Source of the DNA: a virus
Direction: 5' to 3' (one strand)
Length of the DNA: 59,215 nt
IMG/VR virus record: IMGVR_UViG_3300021961_000106
Coordinates: 1 to 59,215 of that record
Position 1 is the first letter of the stretch. The number at the start of each line of letters is the position of its first letter. The notes beneath the pieces are model-generated. The model saw nothing but the letters and a program-made list of their open reading frames with translations, made no database searches and was not told the DNA's origin. Made by a program: the position numbers and the translations under genes. Positions 6,315-12,148 of this stretch are shown here, piece by piece.

Positions 6315-6968
6315 TCACAACCCCTTCAGCATCGCAATGAGGTTCGCGGCAGGGTAGCAGTCGCTCTTGTCCGTGCGGTAGCTGGTGTGGTTCCAAATGC
6401 CAGGGGCGCCACTCATGGCCTCCTTGCTGATGTCCCACATGTCCTCGTTGTATACCAATGGTATGTCGTAGACACGAGTCCAGTACTTGAGTAGCTTCTC
6501 CACCGACTCAATCTGCTCGTCAGTGTATGTGTGCCAGAACTTGTGCTTCTTGAATGGTGTCTCCAACTCCTCAACCTCCTCGTTGGGGATGGTTTGACCA
6601 TATATGGTCTTGAATACACCTGCCTCGTATTTCAAGGGGCCATACGCACAAATTTCAATGCCAATACTACTCTTGTCCAGGTTCTGGTACTTGAGACCAA
6701 GAGGTGTGAAGTGCTTGGTGCCTAGCCCCAAGTGGCTGGCCCAGTACTTTGAGCTGTAGGCCTGGTGGATCACACCATCGCCACCAACCACCACGGCAGT
6801 GGCAACTCTCTCCGGGGTCTTGTCCCACCCACGGATTACATTGGCAGCGTTGCGGTTGCTAACCGTATGGTGCAATACAATCTGCGTCTTTTTTGGCATC
6901 TCCTTCACGTACTGACTCGCACTCAATGGGGTCTGTACAATATTCAAATCATCAAGCATAATTGGCAT
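6315..6968 (-). CDS. N-acetylmuramoyl-L-alanine amidase (Amidase_2 endolysin)
   Basis: 217 residues. IVLHHTVS (residues about 31-38) supplies the first zinc ligand, SSIGIEICAYG the central strand, HTYTDEQIESVEKLL a surface helix, and GIWNHTSYRTDKSDCYP (residues about 190-206) the second His and the Cys ligand with the catalytic Lys/Asp region. This is the T7-lysozyme/PGRP fold that cuts the bond between muramic acid and L-Ala. There is no signal peptide, so it needs a holin. The start is ATG 6968, 4 nt after TATCTTTG. It lies apart from the holin-like genes at the right end. Confidence 0.9.
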   Translation of the reverse strand: MPIMLDDLNIVQTPLSASQYVKEMPKKTQIVLHHTVSNRNAANVIRGWDKTPERVATAVVVGGDGVIHQAYSSKYWASHLGLGTKHFTPLGLKYQNLDKSSIGIEICAYGPLKYEAGVFKTIYGQTIPNEEVEELETPFKKHKFWHTYTDEQIESVEKLLKYWTRVYDIPLVYNEDMWDISKEAMSGAPGIWNHTSYRTDKSDCYPAANLIAMLKGL

Positions 6969-6972
6969 ACCA

Positions 6973-6980
6973 CAAAGATA
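6973..6980 (-). promoter_or_regulatory. -7 box TATCTTTG upstream of the amidase
   Basis: The minus strand reads TATCTTTG-TGGT-ATG. It lies at the edge of the repeat-rich region 7010-7260. Confidence 0.6.
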
Positions 6981-7009
6981 TGGACTAAAACAGATATTCT
7001 GCAGTGATT

Positions 7010-7260
7010 GACATAAATGTCAAACAATGTAGAAATGCTGAAACTTTTTCTCTTTTCTAGAAATATATTTTTATGTATCTATCTTATTTTTTTTTTTTTA
7101 TTTTCAGCTAAAAAAAACAGCATTTCAGCATTTTAATAGATAAATATAAGAAAATCAATAAGTTACACGATGTAGAAACGAATGCTGAAGAGTGCTGAAA
7201 CTACCGTGAAACTGTGAAACAGCACTATTTAACATAATGTTATGTCATAGAAATGTCATT
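7010..7260. repeat. Iteron-like regulatory or origin region, copy A
   Basis: An AT-rich gap between the amidase start and the end of 7353..7490. It contains multiple GCTGAAA/TTTCAGC motifs, a block CGTGAAACTGTGAAACAGCA at 7205-7224, AGCATTTCAGCATTTTAA at 7119-7136, and ATGTCA motifs at about 7240-7256. Each of these recurs in reverse orientation and in the same order at 12528-12770 (copy B): the 20-mer with one mismatch, the 18-mer exactly. I infer a shared binding site for a phage regulator or a replication initiator. Confidence 0.75.
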
Positions 7261-7352
7261 ATCGTATTATTGCGATAGAGATGATGAGAAAGTTTTAGCA
7301 CTTATCAAAGTGTTTAAAAACACCTCGAGCGATGGACTTATTTACCGATTGG

Positions 7353-7490
7353 TCAAATCCAGGCAATCGACAAGCGGATGATCAATAGGTCTAAAACAAC
7401 CTCGTAATAAGGATCCTCCTTGTCAGGGTTGTACAGCTGGAAGCCTACCAAAAGGCCATAGCGGAGTCGGGACTCTAAGGTAATGGTCAT
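7353..7490 (-). CDS. Small hydrophobic-rich protein (45 aa)
   Basis: Start at ATG 7490, preceded by ACCTTTG-CACC, the same spacing seen at the other -7 boxes. The product begins MTITLESRLRYGLLVGFQLY and ends LLIIRLSIAWI. I recognise the pattern YGLLxGFQxY...HPYxE(V/I)xxxL as a small protein found in Bacteroidota phages. It could be a soluble two-strand, one-helix peptide; no clear membrane segment. The function is unknown. It lies between copy A of the repeat region and the long non-coding stretch. Confidence 0.65.
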   Translation of the reverse strand: MTITLESRLRYGLLVGFQLYNPDKEDPYYEVVLDLLIIRLSIAWI

Positions 7491-8018
7491 GGTGCAAAGG
7501 TCAACAAAATTTGTTAGACGTATGGGGGTTGAGGGTAATAATATAATTTCACAGTCCCCGACCCGATCGGAAAGTCGATTTTTTCGGATAGGGGGGGTCG
7601 GGATTTTGGCTCGCCGTTCCCGAATTTTTGGGGTTTCCTGTGGGTACCTGTTGGCCATACTAGGCACGGCACAGCCCCACAGCCTAGCCCGTCGCTTGCC
7701 GCAGTCTAGGACCTAGGACCTAGCCCGTTTTGCTTCCCCGATTCCTAGGCACGCTCACAGAACAAGTGTCAACATGACGCTTCTGCTGTGAGACGGGGCA
7801 ACCGGAAAACTGCAGCCCCACCTTCCCCCACTTTGCCCCAATTCTAGGGCCTAGAAAGAGAGGGTTTCCCCCACCGAACCCCACATTTCCCCGCCAACAA
7901 GTCACCCCCGATAAAAAGGGCCAAAAACTTTATAAAAAAAAATATTTGCCCTAACTGATTGATTTTCAATTAAATCCCATTTAGAATGATTCTAAATTAA
8001 CACTTTTTTTCACAAAAA
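7491..8018. other. Gene-free GC-rich stretch with CTAG motifs and a long hairpin
   Basis: About 530 bases without a credible gene. The first part is C/G-rich and holds clustered CTAG words (TCTAGGACCTAGGACCTAG at 7705-7723), a perfect palindrome TTCTAGGGCCTAGAA (7842-7856), and a two-part hairpin at 7754-7792: a 7-bp outer stem, a 3x3 internal loop, an 8-bp inner stem with one G-T pair, and a 3-nt loop. Past 7910 it turns AT-rich up to the promoter at 8019. Open frames on both strands here lack recognisable content. It may be an origin or a regulatory zone. Confidence 0.5.
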
Positions 8019-8050
8019 TTTGGTAGTCACAAACCCGCGCCCCAACTTTG
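8019..8050 (+). promoter_or_regulatory. Early promoter TTTG-N20-CAACTTTG
   Basis: TTTG at 8019-8022, a 20-nt spacer, then CAACTTTG at 8043-8050. This is a strong -33 and a near-consensus -7 (C for T at the first base). An AT-rich tract precedes it. Transcription would start near 8055 and run through a structured leader of about 250 nt into the early operon. Confidence 0.6.
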
Positions 8051-8246
8051 CATCATCGTTCTGATACATCACCGCCCCACTTCACCCGTGACCCTTTGGG
8101 TATGGCGGTACCGGTTCCACCTTCTAGACCACTGCGGTGCAGTGCTCGCCGGACCCGTTCTTTGACTTATTGATACTACCGCATGGCGCCGAGAGACGGC
8201 TCTCTCCACCCACATCCTGTAGCCCATGGATGAGCGCCACCTACAA
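8051..8246 (+). ncRNA. Structured 5' leader of the early operon
   Basis: About 200 non-coding bases with several predicted stems: ACCGCC/GGCGGT around an ACCC-TTT-GGGT hairpin (8061-8108), CACTGC-GGT-GCAGTG (8129-8143), and GGCGC/GCGCC (8185-8239) enclosing the hairpins GAGAGA-CGGC-TCTCTC and CATCC/GGATG. It has no convincing start codon and ends where the first tRNA-like element begins. It may be a regulatory leader or a further class of processed RNA; I cannot match it to a known riboswitch. Confidence 0.45.
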
Positions 8247-8295
8247 ACCCAAGCCAATTGGCTTGCTGCCCGTTCGAGTCGGGCCTTGGGTTCCA
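8247..8295 (+). ncRNA. tRNA-like element 1 (acceptor + T-arm + CCA)
   Basis: A 7-bp acceptor-like stem pairs ACCCAAG (8247-8253) with CTTGGGT (8285-8291). Between them lie a 14-nt segment able to form GCC-AATT-GGC and a 5-bp arm GCCCG/CGGGC with the 7-nt loop TTCGAGT (8273-8279), an exact T-loop consensus. The 3' strand is followed by T then CCA (8292-8295). There is no anticodon arm, so it is not a tRNA. It ends 15 nt before ATG 8311. The minihelix of acceptor and T arm plus CCA is the minimal form known to be recognised by RNase P and CCA enzymes; function here is inferred. Confidence 0.75.
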
Positions 8296-8310
8296 CCTAA
8301 AACTAACATC

Positions 8311-8502
8311 ATGAAAAACAAAAATTCAATGACCAACACAGAAATCAAAATTGCCGCCGCTGAGTACTTCGTAAAGCATATGCTTCAAGTTTATCGCGAT
8401 GAAAAGAAATATGACAAAAGAGCGGCCGAAGACACCGAGTACATCCTTTGCCTTATTGATAAGTACAAGGAAGAACTTTTGGAAAAAGGGCGAGGCTTCT
8501 AG
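8311..8502 (+). CDS. Early helical protein of unknown function (63 aa)
   Basis: The start is ATG 8311 (MKNKNSMTNTEIKIAAAEYF), just after tRNA-like element 1; a longer frame upstream only covers structured RNA. The product is predicted to be all helical and highly charged, ending EELLEKGRGF. An internal ATG at 8329 is an alternative. Its TAG stop (8500-8502) overlaps the first base of the hammerhead ribozyme. I do not recognise the family. Confidence 0.7.
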   Translation: MKNKNSMTNTEIKIAAAEYFVKHMLQVYRDEKKYDKRAAEDTEYILCLIDKYKEELLEKGRGF

Positions 8503-8551
8503 TCAAACTGATGAGTCCTAAATGGACGAAACGCCTACGGGCGTCTTTGAC
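8502..8551 (+). ncRNA. Hammerhead self-cleaving ribozyme, type I
   Basis: All parts of a hammerhead are present in order. Stem I is GTCAAA (8502-8507) with TTTGAC (8546-8551), open-ended, hence type I. The core CTGATGA is 8508-8514. Stem II is GTCC/GGAC with loop TAAAT. GAAA is 8528-8531. Stem III is CGCC-TACG-GGCG (8532-8543). The cleavage triplet GTC ends at 8545. Predicted self-cleavage between 8545 and 8546 separates the 8311 gene from the 8567 gene and leaves a 5'-OH leader of 21 nt on the downstream RNA. Confidence 0.93.
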
Positions 8552-8566
8552 ATAACCCTAAACATT

Positions 8567-9067
8567 ATGAAAGCAATCAAAATCACCCCCGACCAATTAC
8601 GCCAAGAGCCACCAAGAGCCTACAACCCCAAGGAATGGGACGCCTCTGTCGACAGGATGCTGAAGTATGGCGATGTCATCTTCTACAAGGTAGACAAGGC
8701 CGATGGGGCCTATGGATGGGATAAGTACTATGCCGAGTACACCATCCCCGAAGGCATCCGACTCCTAGGCCAATTCAGTTACGGAGGCGCCATCACCAAC
8801 GGCGGCTTCTATCAACTACACAAATCCCAAAAGACTCCCGACGGCCGCGGGCTCGAGCAGGTGCTAGACCTAGCACAAGAGGGCAAGATGGACGAGGCTA
8901 AGGCCCTAATGGTCGAGATAGAAAAATCCGATGTAGTCGAGTTGATGCTAGGCACATTCCAAAACGAACACGGCGAAGAATGCCTAATCGGAACTAGCAA
9001 GGAAGCGAGAGCCGACATGGCTGAGCGCTCTAGAAAGTACGGCTCCGTCTTCACCAAGGGGTTCTAA
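8567..9067 (+). CDS. Early protein of unknown function (166 aa)
   Basis: The start is ATG 8567 (MKAIKITPDQLRQEPPRAYN), not the upstream in-frame ATG inside the ribozyme. The mixed alpha/beta protein has GDVIFYKVDKADGAYGWDKY, a YTIPEGIRLLGQFSYGG region, a Gly-rich AITNGGFYQL, and a helical C-terminal half ending KYGSVFTKGF. No catalytic motif is evident. Its RNA would start at the ribozyme cut. Leucine is often encoded by CTA, as in other genes of this operon. Confidence 0.75.
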   Translation: MKAIKITPDQLRQEPPRAYNPKEWDASVDRMLKYGDVIFYKVDKADGAYGWDKYYAEYTIPEGIRLLGQFSYGGAITNGGFYQLHKSQKTPDGRGLEQVLDLAQEGKMDEAKALMVEIEKSDVVELMLGTFQNEHGEECLIGTSKEARADMAERSRKYGSVFTKGF

Positions 9068-9073
9068 CCCCCA

Positions 9074-9123
9074 TCCCCTGTCTACACCGGTAGCGAGCAG
9101 AGCGAGACTGCACAGGGGAGCCA
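9074..9123 (+). ncRNA. tRNA-like element 2 (three-way junction + CCA)
   Basis: An 8-bp acceptor-like stem pairs TCCCCTGT (9074-9081) with ACAGGGGA (9112-9119). Inside are a hairpin CTAC-ACCG-GTAG (9082-9093) and a hairpin GCAG-AGCGAGA-CTGC (9097-9111) whose 3' strand abuts the acceptor. G and CCA follow (9120-9123), 5 nt before ATG 9129. The loop keeps the C-R-A of a T-loop but not TT. It fills almost all of the gap between the flanking genes and resembles element 4 closely. Confidence 0.7.
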
Positions 9124-9128
9124 CCATT

Positions 9129-9353
9129 ATGAAAATCAAGACATTTAACATCGGAGAGTATGCCATCGGAGGCAGAGTACAGGTCGAGAGACTAGGTAAT
9201 GGCACCTATCGGGTGCGCTGCTTAGATTGGGACACGAGAAAGTTAGTGCACGATGCACTATGCTCAGACCTTAACGACCTACAATCACACCTAGAGCAAG
9301 AGGTAACATCTTGCTATTGGGCAGATGAGATTTACAATCACTTCAAAAAGTAA
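9129..9353 (+). CDS. Early protein of unknown function (74 aa)
   Basis: Begins MKIKTFNIGEYAIGGRVQVE, and continues with a YRVRCLDWDTRKLVHD strand-rich part and a helical tail ending EIYNHFKK. It reads like a small beta-alpha fold. It is the first gene after tRNA-like element 2 and heads a run of six tightly spaced or overlapping genes up to 10489, so element 2 would define the 5' end of that unit. Confidence 0.7.
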   Translation: MKIKTFNIGEYAIGGRVQVERLGNGTYRVRCLDWDTRKLVHDALCSDLNDLQSHLEQEVTSCYWADEIYNHFKK

Positions 9354-9358
9354 CCATT

Positions 9359-9526
9359 ATGAAATTCTTTTTAATTAATGACGGCCGCGTAATCGAGGCC
9401 AAGAGCAAGGTAGAAGCCCTTCGCTCAGCAGGCTATGACCTAATTTATTGGCAAGGCATGACCCCATACGCACAAAAGTGGGGCATCTATCCAAAACGAG
9501 TAATCGCTAAACAATACAAACCATGA
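9359..9526 (+). CDS. Early protein of unknown function (55 aa)
   Basis: ATG 9359 to TGA 9524-9526 gives 55 residues starting MKFFLINDGRVIEAKSKVEA and including an aromatic YDLIYWQGM segment. The stop overlaps the next start as ATGA. It looks like a compact beta-alpha-beta protein of the type used in host take-over, but I recognise no family. Confidence 0.65.
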   Translation: MKFFLINDGRVIEAKSKVEALRSAGYDLIYWQGMTPYAQKWGIYPKRVIAKQYKP

Positions 9527-9726
9527 AACCAATTAAACTAACAGCCCTAGGCGGAGGCGATGTCTTCGTCAACCCCAATCAAATCGGCCACATCTGCGTC
9601 ATTACTGACCTGTTGGACAAAAAGACCTACACTATCGTGGGAGTCACTACTCACAACAACGGCGGCCTAAAGATAAAGGAGACGCCCGAGCAAATCATTA
9701 AACTAATTGAACAAACAAACCAATAA
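9523..9726 (+). CDS. FlbD-like small protein (67 aa)
   Basis: The sequence MKPIKLTALGGGDVFVNPNQ, then IGHICVIT, TTHNNGGLKIKETPEQIIKL, follows the FlbD pattern (short strand, 'N-P-x-x-I' turn, strand pair, then a V/IKE-[ST]-x-E-x-[IV] helix). FlbD proteins are small beta proteins of unclear biochemical role. Here it is an early phage gene coupled to 9359..9526 by ATGA. Fold assignment is moderately sure; function unknown. Confidence 0.7.
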   Translation: MKPIKLTALGGGDVFVNPNQIGHICVITDLLDKKTYTIVGVTTHNNGGLKIKETPEQIIKLIEQTNQ

Positions 9727-9732
9727 ACAACC

Positions 9733-9825
9733 ATGAACCAAGATTTAAAAGAAACCCTCATCGGCTTTTCAGCCATCATCGCGCTAGGCGTGGCATGTTT
9801 AATCACCTTAATCATTTTCGCATGA
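9733..9825 (+). CDS. Single-pass membrane peptide (30 aa)
   Basis: ATG 9733 to TGA 9823-9825 encodes MNQDLKETLIGFSAIIALGV followed by a hydrophobic ACLITLIIFA end. One membrane helix spans residues about 9-30 with the N-terminus in the cytoplasm. The stop overlaps the next gene as ATGA, which supports its translation. Confidence 0.6.
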   Translation: MNQDLKETLIGFSAIIALGVACLITLIIFA

Positions 9826-10190
9826 ACAAGCGCATTTTAGCAATCAGCCTAGGGCTCAACCTTATCCTGTTGGGCTCTAGTTTCACGAGTGACGCAAGGT
9901 CTCGCATCATCAGCAACCTAGAAGACCTACGCGAATGGATGGAGCAAGACTTCGAGGCGGCTCTCGACCACGGCGACACCGGTACGGCTGAGCACCTTGC
10001 TCAGTACATGGAGACAATCGAAGAGACGCTAGAGCACGCCTACGACAAGCCCATCGAGCAACCCGAGTTCAACCACTTCGTATACACAAAGGACGCCAAG
10101 GTCGTGACCGACAGCGCCGGCAATGTGAACTGCGTATGGGTAGACGGACAACCTTACACCTTAGACCTAACAATACTAGAAAACTTATGA
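9822..10190 (+). CDS. Early membrane-anchored or exported acidic protein (122 aa)
   Basis: The start is ATG 9822 (MNKRILAISLGLNLILLGSS), which overlaps the previous stop. Residues 1-20 form a signal-anchor or signal peptide. The rest is an acidic helical domain (REWMEQDFEAALDHGDTGTA, YMETIEETLEHAYDK) and a short C-terminal beta part with VDGQPYTLDL. It presumably acts at the inner membrane or in the periplasm together with 9733..9825. Confidence 0.7.
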   Translation: MNKRILAISLGLNLILLGSSFTSDARSRIISNLEDLREWMEQDFEAALDHGDTGTAEHLAQYMETIEETLEHAYDKPIEQPEFNHFVYTKDAKVVTDSAGNVNCVWVDGQPYTLDLTILENL

Positions 10191-10489
10191 AAACCACAAC
10201 AGGAGCCCTAGGCAACACGGGCATGCATTCAAACGGAGGCGGAGGCGTAATCGCTGAGCGTCGCAGACCCGAACTATTCTTCCGAGACGAGACAGGCCAC
10301 ACTCAGTACCTGTGCCCAAACAATGATGTCCACTACGACAACGACGGCAACCCGTACTTGCTAGTCAAACTCGACAGGTTCCGTCAGTTCATGGCCTACC
10401 TAGACTTGACAGGCCAAGACATTGACGACGTGTGCTACGGATACATGGGTAGGGTAGGGGACGCTGTTCGTGTCGACATCCACTTCTAA
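10187..10489 (+). CDS. Early protein of unknown function (100 aa)
   Basis: ATG 10187 overlaps the previous stop as ATGA. The protein begins MKTTTGALGNTGMHSNGGGG, a flexible Gly-rich lead, and then has a compact domain with ELFFRDETGHTQYLCPNND and a C-terminal YMGRVGDAVRVDIHF. It is the last gene before tRNA-like element 3. Family not recognised. Confidence 0.7.
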   Translation: MKTTTGALGNTGMHSNGGGGVIAERRRPELFFRDETGHTQYLCPNNDVHYDNDGNPYLLVKLDRFRQFMAYLDLTGQDIDDVCYGYMGRVGDAVRVDIHF

Positions 10490-10496
10490 CATTTGC

Positions 10497-10542
10497 TCCC
10501 GCCATGGTGCATGGCTTGGTTCGACTCCAAGCGCGGGACCCA
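10497..10542 (+). ncRNA. tRNA-like element 3 (acceptor + T-arm + CCA)
   Basis: A 6-bp stem pairs TCCCGC (10497-10502) with GCGGGA (10533-10538). Inside are CATG-GTG-CATG (10503-10513) and GCTTGG-TTCGACT-CCAAGC (10514-10532), whose 7-nt loop is an exact T-loop consensus. All three helices meet with no unpaired bases, and C-CCA follows (10539-10542). ATG 10560 is 17 nt further on. It fills the gap 10490-10559 between two early genes, as the other elements do. Confidence 0.78.
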
Positions 10543-10559
10543 ACCTAAACTAAAATATT

Positions 10560-10931
10560 ATGAACAACGAGACAACAAAATTCACCTACCTAGTAGAGAT
10601 TAACGGAAACCTTGAATACCTCCTCATGACAGAGGGGCAGTTCCTAAATTACAGGTCATTAAAATATGGTGACAAGACCTGTGAGGAGTTTAATGTCGTA
10701 AGCAAGGAGCCATTCATCGACCCAAGAAACAAGACAAGATGGCATTTCACCATAGAGCGCACATTTAAGACTCGCCTTTCAGTAATGGCATCTGATGCAG
10801 AGGAGGCTAAGCAACTATTCTCTGACATGACTTTTGATGAGCTTCTAGAACAAGAAAGAGCCCAATATCATGTAACATCAACGCAAGTGCGTGTGACAAA
10901 CTTTGAAAGCGGCGCTGACTTTGAATTATAA
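10560..10931 (+). CDS. Early protein of unknown function (123 aa)
   Basis: Begins MNNETTKFTYLVEINGNLEY. An alpha/beta protein with two strand-helix repeats: a FTIERTFKTRLSVMASDAEE segment resembles the strand then 'DAxxAxxLF' helix seen in small DpnD/PcfM-like and phage inhibitor folds. The next gene, 10945..11130, carries a similar strand-helix unit (TFSTRVVVDADNEDEALEHI), suggesting they are paralogues of different length. Function unknown. Confidence 0.7.
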   Translation: MNNETTKFTYLVEINGNLEYLLMTEGQFLNYRSLKYGDKTCEEFNVVSKEPFIDPRNKTRWHFTIERTFKTRLSVMASDAEEAKQLFSDMTFDELLEQERAQYHVTSTQVRVTNFESGADFEL

Positions 10932-10944
10932 TAAACACATAATC

Positions 10945-11130
10945 ATGAACTACGAATTCATCATTTGGCATACCTTCTCTACCCGTGTGGTAGTAGATGC
11001 TGACAACGAAGATGAGGCCTTGGAGCACATCAAACTCATGGACAAAATGGGTAACCTAGACAACCTAATGCTAGAGCAAAACGACTTGGTCGACAAGACC
11101 ATCGAGAGCCGAGGCGAGATAAACAACTAA
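10945..11130 (+). CDS. Early protein, shorter relative of 10560..10931 (61 aa)
   Basis: The start is ATG 10945 (MNYEFIIWHTFSTRVVVDAD) rather than the in-frame ATG at 10903 inside the previous gene. The strand-turn-helix with VDADNEDEALEHI parallels VMASDAEEAKQLF in the preceding protein. The C-terminus is helical and acidic. Unknown function. Confidence 0.7.
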   Translation: MNYEFIIWHTFSTRVVVDADNEDEALEHIKLMDKMGNLDNLMLEQNDLVDKTIESRGEINN

Positions 11131-11135
11131 TCATT

Positions 11136-11420
11136 ATGAAAATCAAAGACATTCGATCCTTGCAACAGGAGATTGGCTACGCGCCACTCCAACGACTAGT
11201 AGACACAGGACAGGCGTGGCACATGGAAGGCTCAACGGGCCGCCTGTGCATGAGCCTTCTTAAGGTAGGCGCCCTGTTCTTGCCGCGCAAAGACTTCCGC
11301 GATGCCTATGGCAACATAGTCCCATCACGGACAAAACTCAAGGCCGGCACGACAGGCACGCTAGAACTATCAATCCAATACTACACCAACAAACTATTCG
11401 CAACCGATGAGAGCATCTAA
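11136..11420 (+). CDS. Early protein of unknown function (94 aa)
   Basis: Begins MKIKDIRSLQQEIGYAPLQR. An amphipathic helix is followed by a beta part (GRLCMSLLKVGALFLPRKDF) and a Gly/Thr-rich GTTGTLELSIQYY hairpin. It overlaps the next gene by 14 bp in another frame. No family recognised. Confidence 0.7.
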   Translation: MKIKDIRSLQQEIGYAPLQRLVDTGQAWHMEGSTGRLCMSLLKVGALFLPRKDFRDAYGNIVPSRTKLKAGTTGTLELSIQYYTNKLFATDESI

Positions 11421-11604
11421 ACTAATCAGACAACTTCAAGAGATTGCCGACGAGCACGGCCTGTCTCTAGACGACATCAACGTGAACTTCCGCTACGACT
11501 ACAATAGCGATGTTCATAACATCAACCACGTGTTCGAGGACCTGTACGACGAGAAGACAGGGACCATCCTCGAGAGCATCAGCCTACTAGCAGAATTTGA
11601 CTAA
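11407..11604 (+). CDS. Early acidic protein (65 aa)
   Basis: MRASKLIRQLQEIADEHGLS is a clear opening helix, followed by LDDINVNFRYDYNSDVHNIN and a strongly acidic end. The strand 'INVNFRYD..DVHNINHVFED' resembles small proteins with a DUF-type 'xxxIxxVxxD' core. Unknown function. Confidence 0.65.
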   Translation: MRASKLIRQLQEIADEHGLSLDDINVNFRYDYNSDVHNINHVFEDLYDEKTGTILESISLLAEFD

Positions 11605-11605
11605 C

Positions 11606-11836
11606 ATGGAACTGAAACAATTTGAACAACTGCTAGAGAGACAAGGCGCTCGCATCATGCGTAATGATGGACGACTAATCTTCATCAACGCAGAGGCAAC
11701 GCCCGACCTGTTTGACTATTGGGACGAAGAGTTCTTTGTATTGGGTGTTCACCCCGAAATGCAAGCCATTGCCGATGATAACGGATGGTACTTTGAGTGG
11801 GAGAATGCCGGCACAATTGTCGCTGTTCCTGACTAG
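11606..11836 (+). CDS. Early acidic protein (76 aa)
   Basis: I use ATG 11606 (MELKQFEQLLERQGARIMRN) because it starts directly after the previous stop. The protein is alpha/beta with DYWDEEFFVLGVHPEMQAIA and GWYFEWENAGTIVAVPD. It is very acidic and Trp/Tyr-rich, like small phage proteins that mimic DNA or inhibit host factors; this is only a compositional remark. It is the last gene before tRNA-like element 4. Confidence 0.7.
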   Translation: MELKQFEQLLERQGARIMRNDGRLIFINAEATPDLFDYWDEEFFVLGVHPEMQAIADDNGWYFEWENAGTIVAVPD

Positions 11837-11843
11837 ACAAACA

Positions 11844-11891
11844 TCCCCGACCCTAAGAAGGCGCGCCGAGCAAGACGGCAACGGGGAACCA
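11844..11891 (+). ncRNA. tRNA-like element 4 (three-way junction + CCA)
   Basis: TCCCCG (11844-11849) pairs with CGGGGA (11882-11887). Inside are a small hairpin CCT-AAGA-AGG (11852-11861) and GCCG-AGCAAGA-CGGC (11865-11879). A then CCA follow (11888-11891), and ATG 11894 begins only 2 nt later. Compared with element 2 the hairpin changes from GCAG/CTGC to GCCG/CGGC, a compensatory substitution, while the loop AGCRAGA is kept. Confidence 0.7.
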
Positions 11892-11893
11892 CT

Positions 11894-12148
11894 ATGAATA
11901 AAAAACAATCAATCCAAATCATTAAGAGCGGGAAGTTCTTCTCCTGTGAGTTCATCAAGAAAGACGGAAGCGTTCGACACCTTCGTGGTCGCTCCGGAGT
12001 AACCAAAGGCCTCAAGCCAAACGCTGGTCCACGACCATACGACGCCTCTAAACTAGGCTACCTGTGCGTGTGGGACTTGGACGCCAAGAACTACCGGCTA
12101 ATTAACCTTCAAACCTTAACCAAAGTAAATCAAATCAAAGTAAAATGA
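11894..12148 (+). CDS. SH3-like beta-barrel early protein (84 aa)
   Basis: The patterns KFFSCEFIKKDGSVRHLRGR, SGVTKGLK and YLCVWDLDAKNYRLINLQTL match the small 'SH3 beta-barrel fold-containing protein' common in Bacteroidota phages: short strands linked by a KKDG turn, a GVTK turn, and a final 'V(W/Y)D-x-x-x-x-x-YR-x-(I/V)N' strand pair. The molecular role is unknown. ATG 11894 follows tRNA-like element 4 immediately; the stop overlaps the next start. Confidence 0.75.
   Translation: MNKKQSIQIIKSGKFFSCEFIKKDGSVRHLRGRSGVTKGLKPNAGPRPYDASKLGYLCVWDLDAKNYRLINLQTLTKVNQIKVK

Noticed and set aside
7483-7905. Open frames on both strands in the CTAG-rich region
   Set aside because: No recognisable protein features, no -7 box or start context, and C/G-rich low-complexity translation.
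8247-8295. Element 1 as an ordinary tRNA gene
   Set aside because: There is no anticodon arm; only about 14 nt separate the acceptor 5' strand from the T arm. It is at most tRNA-like.
8137-8310. Upstream extension of the 8311 gene to an ATG at 8137
   Set aside because: The extension covers structured RNA including tRNA-like element 1, and its Pro-rich translation resembles no protein; ATG 8311 has the same A-rich context as neighbouring starts.
9074-9123. tRNA-like elements as HDV-type ribozymes
   Set aside because: P1 plus an adjacent P3-like hairpin fit at first, but no downstream P4 or P2 3' strand exists before the ATG, so the double pseudoknot cannot form.
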